The notes beneath the pieces are model-generated. The model ran no database searches, was not told the DNA's origin, and worked only from the letters and a program-made list of their open reading frames with translations. The position numbers were made by a program, and so were the translations under genes. A stretch of DNA of 64,000 bases from Rhynchonema sp. JSB1_4 (Eukaryota; Nematoda; Chromadorea; Monhysterida; Xyalidae), in assembly GCA_030248065.1 (NCBI GenBank), contig JASAMV010002688.1, positions 1 through 64,000 of the forward strand. Reading direction: 5' to 3'. Numbering within the stretch: position 1 is the first letter of the stretch; every line of letters starts with the position of its first letter. This document shows positions 33,601 to 46,400 of the stretch, in pieces.

Positions 33601-36600
33601 AAAGGGTATTTTGGCGACTTTTGAGAACATTGACCTAAAAATCACACATTTTAGGCCTAAAAATGCCCATTTTAGGCCTAAAGATGGCCATTTTAGGCAA
33701 AAATTGGGGAAATTAGTGTACCCGGATGGGAAATTAGTGTACCTTAGGGGGGTCCCCCTCCCCCCAGGAACTACACTGTCTGGAGCCTTGCTTGACATAT
33801 GTTGGCCCCATTTCTAGTTTGATTGTTCCGCCTAGCCTCAGCGCATTTGTAATTTGAGCGCGTTCACTCATAGAAACGAAATCAAACATGAAAAATGAGA
33901 AATACCCTTCTTGATCTGATACATTTGTAGGTAGTTAGTGGCACCGATTCGACGAGCGGTTTTGCCGAAATAAATCAATCCGACAAACATGGTTGTTGCA
34001 GTGATCAAACGCGACAAGATCTACATGCTCGATTGTGCGGCCAAACTGGACGAGACGGCCATGTTCGAATGCTCGGGCAAATGGAAGGACAGAAATGATG
34101 AACGATTCGATTTCCCGCCACCGTTCGGCCGGGAGCTGTCGTCGGAGGTTAGCTGGATTGCCTCTGGGTAGATATGCTGAGCAGAATTTTTGGATTAAAG
34201 TTAGTGATCTGACCTGCACTTGCATCTCGGTCGCAGCTTTCAAATAACGCTTAGGGGAGAGATTGTGCGACTCACAGCAGGCACTATTCAACACATCTTA
34301 CAATCATCAGGAGGCAGCGATCGCCGATTTGGACGCGAAAACGGGCGCGTCGCTCAAATTGACTATCCTGAATCGACGCGGTCGCGTCTGGCTGATGGTG
34401 GCAGGCGGGGGCGCGTCCGTGATTTTCAGGTGGGTCACACAGCACAGGAGACACATGCACGCACGAGTTTGTCGATTCCCTGATTTTGTTAATTGATGTT
34501 CACGTGTAAATCTGGTCCGTAAACTCCACACCCGGTCTTGTTATTATGCTTCTTTCACTTAATCTTCTTATTTATGTATTACTGAGTTGGTGCCGACGCT
34601 ATAAACTAACTAACGTGTAAATCTGGTGTTTGCCTGGCGAAAGTTGTAGATCAGCCATTTTTCATTGAATTGTTCAATGTTATTAATTACACATATGTTC
34701 CGTCTGATGCGATCACCATGTTTGATCACCAAGCCAGATATTGTTTGCAGCGACACGGTGTGCGATATGGGCGGTGCGAGTGAACTGGCGAATTATGGCG
34801 AGTATTCGGGTGACCCGAGCGAGACGCAGACGTACGAGTACGCCAAGTGCATGCTGTCGATAATGACCGAGGGCGAACCGCGGCATGACGGCAAAGTGCT
34901 GATTATTGGCGGATCGATTGCCAATTTTACGAATGTCGCCAAAACGTTCAAGGTGCGTTTAAAAATCGGCCGTTTTTGTGGGCATGTGGTGACGATCGTT
35001 ATCTAAATTCAGCTTTGCTCGGCCTTGTTTGAATCATGACGATGAGTCCAGTGTTGGAGGTACTCTGGGGGGATACCTACTGTACCGGGCTCGGAGAGGG
35101 GGGATACCTACTGTAACAGGCGAGGGGGGATACCTACTGTACTGGGGGGCTACCCCCCCAAACCCCCCACCTCCAACACTGCATGAGTCTGAAATGGGCC
35201 TCGATTTTATGACATTATTATAAGATTTACACGGTGGACGGACGACCTTGCAATGTCAGTTATCTCTGCTGAAGTGTAAGATATCATGCCAAGGTGATGA
35301 ACAACTGCTGCAGGGCATTATCCGAGCTCTGGAGGAATTCAAGTTCCTGCTTCAAGAGCACAAAGTGCAGATTTATGTGCGACGCGGAGGGCCCAACTAT
35401 CAAGGTGGACTGCGAATGATGAAAGAAACCGGTGGGCAACAAAACTGTTTGCTGTTTATTCGGTTCACCTAATTTATTTGATTGCATGTTTCATTGAAGT
35501 GTGAAGTGACTGGTGGTAACATAACGTGTCACCATCAGTGCGCAAAGAATCCAAGATTTACACAAACTGCATTGAGTATTTTTGTCCAATTTTGAACAAT
35601 TTTTGTCCACCTGGACAGATGCATGATTTGCATTTTCAGGTAACATGCTTGGTGTGCCATTGTTTGTGTATGGCCCCGAGACGCACATGACGGCGGTGGT
35701 GGGTGCAGCGTTGGGCAGGACACCGTTGCCCGATCATCCACAAGTGCAGTCGCAGACAACGAATGTGTTGCTGTCGACCAAGGACGAGGTAGGATTGGGG
35801 CAGCAGCTTGTTGTACAGATACAGACACAGGGACGTGATTGGGTGGTTCGCTAAGAATTGGCGAGGGTGTCGGTTGTAAGAGCAAATAATGTAGTGTTTG
35901 TGTGTGTGCGCGTATGTGTGTTCGGCTCTTGTCGTTCTATGTGATCTTGAGTTTTCATGTGGTGGTGGGGTGGTCAGCGGCTTTGCGGTATTGTGCATAA
36001 TTTTTATTCGCATTTCTTTATTTATTTATGTGACCATCATTTTTGTCAGTGACAGTGCGACAATGTCAAAATAAGTTGTCAACGGTGTTGTCCCCAATTG
36101 CCAGCCATGCCAACTGTCCTGGCTGTCGGGTGCGTCCTACGCGCCCGGTTACAGTCAACAGACGAGCGTAGAGTCTGCGACTGAAAGTCCGGTTCTCGGT
36201 CCGGTCAAACGGCGACGCGATGGCTCGATTGTGCAACAAGGTGGCGGGGTAGGTGCGCATGGTGGCGTGCCTTTTCTGTTGCTGTTGCATGTTGTTGTGC
36301 TGCGCGGTCCCAGCTTGATCGGGCTTTGTGTCTCACACTCGCACTCCTTGTAGATAGCAGACTTCGATACTTCAATGTGCTGCTTGCATTTACTCGACTA
36401 ACAAATTGTGCAGTGTATCTCACTAACCGGCCTTACAATATTTTTTCAGGCAATTAAGAACGACACGGTACGTGTTGATGTCGCATGTTTTCATATGTAT
36501 TTTGGACTTTAATTCGGAACCGATCGGTCATGTCGAGTTCATTTGATTAAAATTTCTCTTCCTCAAGCTACTGCGGTGTGTAACAGTGTAGTGCGTTCAT

Positions 36601-39600
36601 AGTGAGCGTAATGTTGGGGTTTATGCTTGATATTCTTCTAAATGGTTTTGATAAAATGAAATGTTATTTCTGAAAAATTGACAGTTCTTATTTTTTTAGG
36701 TGCTGACGCCAACCGTCTCTCGCACCCCGTCACGGGCCAACATGAAAATGATGGATACGGATGGGGATGCTGTGATGAACGGGGCTGCCAGCGAAATCGT
36801 CAACTTGTTCACTGAAAATACCCAGGTTGGCTGCTGCGTACACGGAACCATATGACCGGTCGGTACTGTACCAAACTTAGTGACCGGATCGGATTTGCCT
36901 GGAATCTTTTTTTGCAGTAGGGATATTTCGAGAATTACTGGTGCAGCAGCCAATTTCGATCTGTCGAAACTCGAAAGTCGTTCACCAAAGTAAGCAACTT
37001 TTACGCCGATCGTCGTAATTTTTGTGCCATAACCATCAATAAATGTTAAATTTATCCGCACTGTAATAAACGTCACTTTACCGGGGCAGATCTGGTGATT
37101 CGATCGGCGCCCATCATGTTCTGATGCTCGGGTAGCCAGGCTTCTTCATATTAAAAACATGCATGTGCCCCCTCCATTTGTAGGCGATTGTGTGGGGTCA
37201 GCAGATGAAGGCCGTGCAAGGCATGCTCGATTTCGACTTTGCCTGTTCGCGCAACCGTCCGTCCGTGGTCGCCACGACCTATCCGTTTGCGCCCGATCAC
37301 AAGCAGAAGTACTACTTTGGTCACAAGGAGATTCTCGTGCCGTGTGAGTGCATTTACGACTGCTTGTTTTATTATGGACATTTGACCGTATGAATGATAA
37401 CGAAGTATGCGTAGCGTATTTCGTCTTCGTGCGTTTGGGTTGGGTTGATGAGTGCGCGAATACGCCCTCGCGTAATGACAGACGGGGCTGGTCTCAGCAC
37501 GATTTTTGGGCCAGTGTCCGACTGGAGCTGACGACCGGTCCTGGTATGATCATTGCCCGATGCAAGTCGCGTCACTAGTTGTCAAATTGATGGGTGTCGT
37601 CAATCTGCCCAGTTAAGCGCAGACACTGCTGTTTCAGCTTTCAAAAGCATGGGCGATGCCGTGAAGAAATACCCGGACGCAACGGTGGTGGTCAGTTTTG
37701 CATCGATGCGCTCCGTATTTGAGACAACGCGCGAGGCACTCAACTATCCACAGGTGCGTGATACATAGGGCCATCTGTTTGAGTCTCCAGGACCGACACC
37801 GAATGTCGTGATCGTATTGGATGTGCTTCGTCACGTGACATTTGTGAATTTAGGATGCTGTTGCTTTGTGTTCACGCAACTCATTTAGACTAGCGTAATA
37901 TTTTTGTGCATCGTGCAGCAACAACGATAACAACTGGTCAAAATTAGTGGCACCAGGAAGGCCAGAAGTATCCTTGATATGAAAAGTCACGTTGCGATCA
38001 TGTTGCTTCGCCAAATGAGTGGTCCTCATCGAACACGGCACACTAAGTCAGATCGACACGTTCCTCTGCTTCGTTGTACTTGAATGACTGCTATTACTTT
38101 CATATTTTCACAAATATTTGCTGTCAGATTCGTACAATTGCAATCATCGCTGAGGGCGTGCCCGAAAATCACACTCGAAAACTCATCAAGATGGCCAACG
38201 ACCGTGGCGTTTCAATTATCGGACCCGCAACTGTCGGCGGAATTAAACCCGGCTGTTTCAAGGTCAATTTAGATTTGAACGCTTGTGCGATTTACCTTTC
38301 CCGCTAGAGCTCTGTGCCAGTATCGTATCGGATTCCTTGCGGTAAAACATAACATTTTTTCAGATTGGCAATACTGGTGGCATGATGGACAATATTCTGT
38401 CGTGCAAACTCTACCGTCCTGGCAGGTGACTTGAAGTTGTATTTTCGGACACATTGAGCGCTGTTCTTGTGCTGGTTTGCAACCAGTCACACATAAACAA
38501 AAAAACTTGAACAGTAGACTCCGTTTTTAGCGTCGCTTACGTGTCTCGTAGCGGTGGTATGTCAAACGAGCTCAATAATATTATTAATCAAAACACGGAC
38601 GGAGTTTATGAAGGTACAGTTTGCTTTGCTTGTCTGTTTCAACACAGACACAATGAAATATATGATAGAGAGACAAAATATCTCTTGATTGCTCCGACGG
38701 GGCCCAGTGTTTGTTCAAAAGTTGTGACAAGAGATTCCAGAGTTTCGGGGGGGGAGTGATTGTACCGTACGTGCCCTGTGTGGCATTGACCGTGCTCTGT
38801 GTGCAACTGCACGATTTTGACCATTGTAAAATTTGACCAGTGTATAGCTTGACTTGTTGCAGGAGTGGCGATCGGTGGTGACCGTTATCCAGGCAGCACG
38901 TATGTGGATCACATTCGACGGTATCAGGCGGACGATAATGTGAAAATGATGGTCATGTTGGGTGAGGTCGGTTCGGTTTGCCACTAACTTGGCTCGCACA
39001 TTGTCACATGACCACTTGAAATAAAAAAGTTTGACTTTCTAAATATCGATGTGTGAGCAAAACGATGAGTTTCAGGTGGGCGGTTCGCTTGAATACGACG
39101 TTGTTGACGCGTTGAAGTCGGGCAAGTTCAAGAAACCGCTGGTCGCTTGGTGCATCGGCACATGTGCGGATCACATCACGTCGGAGGTACTTTTCATTGT
39201 TATTGTTCATTGGATGTGGATAATTAAGTTGAAAAATTTGGAAAAATTTGTCAATTTATTAATGTTGACTGAAAATCACCTAGGTGCAATTCGGTCACGC
39301 TGGTGCGAGTGCGCACGCCGAACGCGAGAAGGCGGCGATGAAGAACGCAGCACTGCGCAAAGCCGGCGCTGTCGTGCCGGACTCGTTCAATGATCTCGGC
39401 GTTTCGATCAGGTTCACAATGTTTCATTCTTCCTGTCATTTTCGTTGTTTACATTATTTTCATGCTTTTTTCTTGCTGCAGAAAAGTGTTTGTCGACCTG
39501 AAAGAGCAAGGCAAGATTCCGGATCGCGAACAACGGCCGCCGCCCGCCGTGCCCGTCGACTACGCTTGGGCGGCTGTGCGTTGTCATTTGATTTATTCTT

Positions 39601-42025
39601 TTATATATTTGTAGTATATCATCATGTTTTATAATGTTTCACATCAATATTGTAATGTTTCAGGAGCTTGGTCTAATCCGCAAACCGGCAGCATTTATGA
39701 CATCGATGACGGATGAACGGGGCGAGGAGCTACTTTATGCGGGCACACCCATTTCGAAAGTGCTCGAATCCGGCATGGGTATTGGTGATGTGCTCGCGTT
39801 GTTGTGGTTCCAGCGACGGTCGGTGTGGCGCTGGGGAGTTTGAAAATTCTAAAAAAAAATTTTCAATTTATTTTCAAATCGCTCTAAATGCGACACTCTC
39901 GCATCCCTCGAATTTGCGAAGATTGGATGTGGGAAAGCTTGGCTTGACTTATTTTCTGAAAACGTTGGCTCACTAATTTGACCAGCGTGACAACGAATAG
40001 TGAGACAAAGTTCCTTACTTGTGTGGGGAACGACTTGTTCGCTGATCGAACACGGCTCCAACATTCACAAAATGCAGAAGACAAATTGTGCACAGGTGTT
40101 AATCGCCGTTTTCGAATCCTGTTATCTCGGTAAATACCATGGTAACGTGGTTTGACATGGCTAATGTTATGCCACAACTACCTCCAAATTTGTGACTCAT
40201 ACTGATATCAGAACTCGATTTTCAAAAATAATTAGTTATGTCATGTCAGATTGCCGGACTACGCGTCACAATTCCTGGAGATGTGTTTGATCTTAACGGC
40301 CGACCACGGCCCGGCAGTGTCTGGTGCGCACAACACCATCATTTGCGCGCGCGCTGGAAAGGATCTCGTATCGTCCTTGGTCTCCGGACTGCTCACTATT
40401 GTACGTTTTTTGGCAGTCGAAGCGGTAATGTATTTTCGTACTTTTTCTGATGGGTGTGGATCACATTGTTACCTGATTGATCAGGGCGACCGTTTCGGCG
40501 GCGCACTGGACGGCGCGGCACGAATGTTCTCTGACGCGTACGACTGCGGACTGTCGCCGATGGACTTTGTCAACAAGACGCGCAAAGAGGGCAAGCTGAT
40601 CATGGGCATCGGGCATCGCGTCAAATCGGTTCGTCAATCGTTGACATTGAACAATACTTCGGCTGTAAATTGTAGGACTTTCTGAACATTGTTTGGATGC
40701 ATCCTTTAACGAGCTTTGAAAACTTTTTTTGCAAAGATTTGTCTGTGCGCTAGTGTTCGTTGTCGGATTACTCGTTCTATGTTGAATACAATTTCGGCCG
40801 CGTTCTGCGAAACCTCATTCGGTAAAAACATTTCAGCTGAATAACCCAGACAAACGCGTCGAGCTTTTGAAACAGTTCGCCAAGGACAAATCGAAGTTCA
40901 AGCAACCGACACCACTGTTCGATTTTGCACAACAAGTCGAATTAATTACGACCACGAAGGTAGGTACCTGTACGTGTTTGGGCTGATAGTATTGTTGTTG
41001 ACGCAACTGATTCGTGCAAGCGCAGCTGGTCTGCTATGCCAGACACAAGTGACTACAGCGCCGCGATATTAGTACGGAATGCGGCCTAAGGTGAGCCCGA
41101 TCGCGATGAAATGATATGACGCACTGGATAGTGCCAGCCGGTGCGTTGACGGACGACAATAGACGACATCAAACTACGTTTGCACGAAACAGGCAATTGC
41201 GTTGATAACATTAGTGCAAGCTCTTTCTGGTTCATGGTTTATCGCTAAGAGTTGGTTACTGGTGATTTATTTTTAGTGCTGGATGAGAATTGACAGAATT
41301 TGGGCAGAAGTTGGCGTTTCTGGCACTGCCTAAAAACTTGAACTGTGTGTTGGCAAGTTTTCAGAAGCCGAACCTGATTCTGAATGTCGATGGCGCGATC
41401 GCGGTGCTGTTTGTGGACATTCTGCGCGAAAGCGGCAGTTTCACAAAGTCGGTCTTTAGTGAACCACATTTCGGGGATTCGCAGCAAAACTAGACATCAA
41501 ACCTTGATAATTCAGGGAGGAATCGCGTGAAATCATCGAAAATGGCGCGTTGAACGGCTTGTTTGTGCTCGGTCGCAGCATGGGATTCATTGGTCGGTCC
41601 TTCTTCGCATAATGTTCTTCCCGCTTGCAACATCGAAATGACAGACGGGCAATTGAGCAAAGCCGATTTGGGCAAGAAACAAGAGTAGAATATAAAAAGA
41701 GTCTGAAAGAGTGGAACATAAAAATGATCAGGACTAAACCTAACCCCAAACACTAAAGTAAGCTCAAGTGCAAGCCTAAGCGTGGTAACTAAATGGCAAC
41801 CTAGCCTAACCAAAGCCAGTGGAACAAAATACGAGCTCTGCTCTGTTTTTTTGCTCGTAGTGGTATTGCTCAAACTGGCTGTGGTCATCTGCCCGGCCAC
41901 CGTAAAATGCTACAATTGCTTGTTCAGGTCATTACCTGGATCAGAAACGTCTCAAACAAGGTCTGTACCGCCATCCATGGGACGACATTACGTATATCAT
42001 ACCGGAGGATGAAAAAACTGGGTGA
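30626..42025 (+). CDS. ACLY: ATP-citrate lyase, complete, 30 exons (1157 residues)
   Basis: Exon starts and ends: 30626-30793, 32644-32763, 32847-32903, 32983-33087, 33155-33252, 33317-33396, 34002-34147, 34311-34429, 34751-34952, 35314-35431, 35640-35788, 36105-36248, 36450-36467, 36700-36825, 37184-37343, 37638-37753, 38128-38262, 38364-38425, 38531-38613, 38863-38966, 39076-39186, 39284-39411, 39482-39575, 39664-39818, 40250-40400, 40485-40628, 40837-40959, 41365-41447, 41516-41592, 41928-42025. All phases close (3474 nt). The enzyme makes cytosolic acetyl-CoA and oxaloacetate from citrate, CoA and ATP. Seen in order are the ATP-grasp region ([42 protein letters not shown]) and the CoA/citrate-binding parts ([24 protein letters not shown]). 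A variable linker follows at about residues 455-550 (VKRRRDGS). Then come the succinyl-CoA-synthetase-alpha-like part ([16 protein letters not shown]) with the phosphohistidine loop FGHAGA (His812), and the citrate-synthase-like end ([22 protein letters not shown]). The C-terminus is [17 protein letters not shown]. Confidence 0.97.
31058..31483. mobile_element. TACCGTA-ended MITE with perfect 25-bp inverted ends
   Basis: TACCGTATTGTCGGAAATAG at the left is exactly inverted at the right (CTATTTCCGACAATACGGTA), and the match continues to about 25 bases. Inside, CCCCCCATTAATTGAACCCC-type blocks recur near both ends. It lies in ATP-citrate lyase intron 1. A solo copy of the right end occurs at about 9373-9402. 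Confidence 0.85.
31790..32600. mobile_element. Composite fold-back hAT-like element, 'GGTACCTTGCAACC' subfamily
   Basis: A perfect 8-bp duplication, GTGAGTGA, flanks the element (31782-31789, 32601-32608). Its ends read CAGTGTAGTGGC and GCCACTACACTG. GGTACCTTGCAACC or its reverse complement occurs about ten times, inverted about a centre near 32170. The two halves, nearly 400 bp each, are reverse complements, including the A/T-rich interior. GCCTGCCACTACACTG at 32161-32176 is an internal copy of the end. It therefore looks like two copies joined head to head. It lies in ATP-citrate lyase intron 1. Confidence 0.85.
33428..33778. mobile_element. hAT-like MITE, 'GGAAATTAGTGTACC' subfamily
   Basis: The ends are CAGTGTAGTTCCTGG and CCAGGAACTACACTG, a perfect inverted repeat. 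The perfect 8-bp duplication is TCTGGAGC (33420-33427, 33779-33786). Two copies of GGGGAAATTAGTGTACC lie near each end, all in the same orientation. It lies in ATP-citrate lyase intron 6. Confidence 0.9.
35049..35181. mobile_element. hAT-like MITE, 'GGGGATACCTACTGTA' subfamily (133 bp)
   Basis: The ends are CAGTGTTGGAGGT and ACCTCCAACACTG. The flanks GATGAGTC and CATGAGTC match at seven of eight bases. Four copies of GGGGATACCTACTGTA-type motifs fill most of the element. It lies in ATP-citrate lyase intron 9. Confidence 0.8.
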
Positions 42026-43489
42026 AACATGCTATGACTTGGACAAATTGATGAGCAGAAACTTGTTTTACCGATTTCCAACTGTTCACGCACATTCCAA
42101 TTAGCACAGTTCTTTATTGTCCTTATTGTTGTGATGTGCCAAAAGTTTGTAATTTATTCTATTTATTGTTTTGTTCGTTCCAACTGGTGTGTTTGTGTGT
42201 GATCTTTCCGAGTGGCCCACACTGAACGTTCGCTACTTGTTTGTTGCGCCACCAGATCTATTTTGATGGCGGTCGTTGTTCAATTGTTGCTCATTATTGT
42301 TTTGTTGTTGTTTCAGCGTTCAGAAATAATGTGTTGCTTACAAGGCATAATTTTAAATGTGTGCAATGTAGCCCGTGCCGTGTTATTACTGCTGGTTTGT
42401 TTGCATGACTGGCAAACGATCTTGTCCTTTGAAAATCTGATATTTATTGCGGATTAGGGGTATAATTTACTTTGATTGAAACCCGTAGGTGTTCGAGAAT
42501 TTGTGCACAATACGCACATTTATAAGAATTCACTTTATGTTCACTAAGTTGTCCTTACATTAGAGAGCAGGTGCGTACACAAACATAAGCGATTCTTTTC
42601 GAAAATGGATTGTCAATTTTGCAGCAGATTTTATGAAAGATTTTTTTGCAGTTTTAATGGTTGCATCGAATGTTTGCCGTCGCATTTTGTTGCTTGTGTT
42701 GTTTTTTGTGTCCATTCTTGGTGTTGGTGTAAGTTCAATGCGTGGCGTTTTCAAATCTTTCTTGCTGAATTTAGCTTTGCTCCATTCCCGTCCCGTGTTG
42801 TTTGATAAAAATCTCCAATTTGGATTGTATTGAGCTTTGAGTGGTGATTGCTTTGTTTTCAACTTCCAAGAGCTGTTCGCCAGCTCTTGTATCGTCACGC
42901 TGTCGGTTTTGTTTTGTGCACTGGGTCATGCAGTACTGTTCCTTGTCAACACAGGGTACTAGCGTCAGTTAAACATCACCGGGACAAGGACCTTTGGGTT
43001 GATGGTGTCGGTGTGTTTCTGAAGTGTTGCTTTCTCTTCTCACGTTCTCTGCACTGGAGTTTGGAGTGTGGCGCTGGCGTATCCGACCACCAAAGCATTG
43101 CAAATTGACAAGATATAACAATGGTCAGTCTTTTGTTGTTTGTAGCAATTTGGTTTGTTTGGCTTCAATTTCAGGTAACCTTCGTAATGAAACGTTTATT
43201 TTGCCTCAAAACGGCGGGGCATCATTAAAGATATCATGTGTCGCATCGATGTCCAATGTCGTGTCGCTTAATCTTTTCAAAATGTCGTTTGATGTCTAAT
43301 CTCGAATGTGAAATTCATTGTCGCGTCGAAAATTTTTTTTATCAAGCTTTCAACAACGCTAGCTGATGCTGTTTGTGCTCTCTTGGTTTTTAGTCGTTTT
43401 TAGGACTAAGTATTGATTCATTACCAATATAGGTCGCTATTCGAGGCATGTGAGTGTCAATAATGTCGCTTAATTATCTTTGCGTTCAG
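42026..43489. other. Spacer between ATP-citrate lyase and SMARCD
   Basis: It contains the ATP-citrate lyase 3' UTR and the promoter and 5' exon(s) of SMARCD. I found no canonical AATAAA close to the ATP-citrate lyase stop. A lysine-rich open frame on the minus strand at 42560-42898 is listed separately. No repeats were recognised. Confidence 0.4.
42560..42898 (-). CDS. Lysine-rich open frame, possible exon
   Basis: This minus-strand frame has no ATG at its upstream end. It is rich in Lys, Asn and Thr (KFSKKDLKTPRIELTPTPRM, IKTAKKSFIKSAAKLTIHF) and ends in a TAA stop. A weak acceptor (GACCCAG) lies just upstream. No family is recognised, and the A-rich composition alone could keep the frame open. 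I rate it more likely chance than gene. Confidence 0.2.
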   Translation of the reverse strand: MTIQELANSSWKLKTKQSPLKAQYNPNWRFLSNNTGREWSKAKFSKKDLKTPRIELTPTPRMDTKNNTSNKMRRQTFDATIKTAKKSFIKSAAKLTIHFRKESLMFVYAPAL

Positions 43490-46400
43490 AATCGTATGCC
43501 GGGTCCGCCATTTCCGAATACCACGGCGGGTGCACCCGGATCGCCAGCAATGCGACCACCGGCTAATTATGTGCCGTCGCCAGGTTAGATGCGAAAAAAG
43601 CTAAGACATTTCTGTTCGTTGAAGTGTGGTCCACTCACCAGTGGTGTCGTTGGGGTCCAGGAGGGAAGGGTTACCCCCTGATTTTTTCAACTCGAAGTTT
43701 AGTATATCCGGACTTCTTGTCCAGAAGTATCCGGCCCTAAAACTTGGAAACCATAAATAAGTTGACCATTTTTGCCCCCAAAACGGCATAACCGCTATAG
43801 TATCCAAGATTTTTCGTTTTGATACCCGATAGCCGAACGTGTTGGTTTTGGATGTCCGGTGTTCTAACTTTTTAATTTTCCAACGACACCAGTGGCGGGT
43901 GTAATATAATGTTGCCAGTCAGTTTTTCCATCGGTCCCCTGTGTGGACCCAACGAGGTAGTTTTGTATTTTTGTCAACAATTGGCGATAACAAGAAAAAC
44001 ACTGGAATTACAAGCCAACGAAACTTGGCAGGCGCGCGTCCATCGGGGTCTGGTTCGCGGACTCGCGGCGCAGCACCGGGCGGCCGCGGTGGTGCGTCGG
44101 TGCAACAGGCCGTCATGCAACAAGGGGCGCACGTCGCCCAACAACAGCAACAGCCGGCCAAGAAGAAACGCAGAATTGGCGATAAGGTCATATCGCCGCA
44201 GGTTCGTTGTTTGTCAAATCCGCCTCTTTGTAAATTTTTAAACTTGAAGGACAACCCACCCAATATAGTATTAATCGATCACGTTATCTGACTGAATGAG
44301 CAAACCCAAACTACTACCCAGGCCGTCGGTTTGGTTCCAATTTATTTGTGTGTGAAAATATTCTCTCGACCGTAAACTGTGGTGACATGGTTGATTTATG
44401 CCAACAGCATTCTCAATATTGTTCGTCGGAGACAGAAGAATATTCCTGGAATATTTAGCCAGTAAGCAAACTAACTTTTTTACACTTGGACACGCAGAAA
44501 TCAATCGAGGTAAGGACAGTGTGCAGGAGTGACTGAGAAGCGAGAAAATATAATTTGATAATCGCCAGTAGAATAAAATGGAGCGCGTTGTGCAGGTTCG
44601 TGAGCTGGTGCCCGAATCATATGCGTACATGGACCTGCTGGCATTTGAGCAGAAACTGGACGCGACCATGTCACGCAAGAAGCTCGACATTCAGGAGGCA
44701 CTGAAAAGACCAATGAAAGTCAAACGACGACTTCGTATTTATGTATCACATACGTTCTATCCGGGAAAGGAACCGGAGGTTTGTTCAACAGGTTGCAAGA
44801 TTTGCCTATAGTCTCTATTGTAGGCATCATTTCCATGACGAAAAGATCAGCCGTTTTTACCACCAATTTGCGGAAGTTGAGATCTTCTACAACTCTGACG
44901 CCTAGAATTTCGACGTTTGAGTACCAGAATGCCTTCCTGGCACCGTGATCAGAAATCTAGTACATTGGTGACTGTGCGCCTAATTTTCAGGAAATGAAAA
45001 ACTGTCCTCATGTACGGTGTACGCCACCGTTGGGAGGGGGCTGTGGTGTGGATACCCACGTCAGTGATGTGGCTTGGCAGGGCGAGTAGCGTACTTCCTA
45101 GGAAAACCGGGGCGGGTAGCTTGTTGTGTACCCGGTATTTTGGGAGAGGGGAGGTCGGTGGCTGGGGGATATTTTGGCGCGGCGGGTAATGTAATGCAAG
45201 TTTTGCCTTTTGGGTTTTTGTGTACTAACACGGGCGTATCGCGCGTAGCGCGCAATGTTCTTGACTGTGAGGTATGTTTGGTTATTTTTGACCAAAAATG
45301 CACATTTCGAGGGTTAGGTGGGTAGTGTACTAGAGCGGGGCAGGTCGTGTACCAGGTCGGAGCGGGTAGCGCACATGGGGGCACACCAGCCCCCAGCGAC
45401 AGCACTGGTTCAAGTTTCCATGCGAATCTGGTGATCCTCTAAAGCGAAGGACGCTGTCATCATTATGATCAACGATGTGGCAGCTGGCAGGTGTTGTACC
45501 CGAGCATTGACATTACAGAAAGACGGCGACGAAGGCACCGCCCCAACCTGGGAGTTGCGCGTCGAGGGTCGCATTTTCGACGAGTCCGGCGGGGCTGTGC
45601 AGGATTCGAAAGTCGCTAAGCGAAAATTCTCGAGTTTCTTCAAAAGTCTGGTGATCGAGTTGGACAAGAATCTGTACGGACCCGATAATCATCTGGTTGA
45701 GGTTCGTTAGCACTGTATTTGATTTATGTTGTGTTTTGTGCGTTCCATGCTTGTCATTTTGACAGCTGTGTTCATGGTTTTCTGCCGCTTTGGGAAGATG
45801 TTTCTCCTAAAAATTAGCAGTTCATGTGGAACTTTCACCTGGAATATGGCCGTTTTACCTGTACATCGGTCACCTTGCACCTAAAATTTGTGAATTTGCA
45901 CCTAAATTAGGTCTCGCAGATGGAAACTGCGGTTGGTGAATTTTGAAAAGACTGAATTTATGGCATGTTTTTCTTCGCTGAAGTTTTCTTATTTTTGTTC
46001 ATTTCCAGTGGCATCGTACGCATCAAACGAATGAAACGGACGGATTTCAAGTGAAACGGCCGGGCAATGAAAATGTGAAATGCACCATCTTGTTGTTGCT
46101 CGACCATCAGGTGTTCTATTTTTCAATTATTTTGCGTGACGCCAGTCGGTGCTTGGGGCGACATTCACACGCACACACAGTGGAGCTGGTACTTATCCTG
46201 AAAATCGTATATTCAGCTAACCGACTGCTTTTTGTCAAATTTATTAAAAGGCTGTTGCACCAGCTAAGACAATTTTGTTCAATTTCCCTTCAAATAAGCA
46301 AGGCACATTTTTACAGGTTCTGAAAATCCTTTCGTACACTAGCCGAATCGTTTACGTTCATCCAATCAGATATTGTAGAAATGCCGCACCTGATTGTTTA

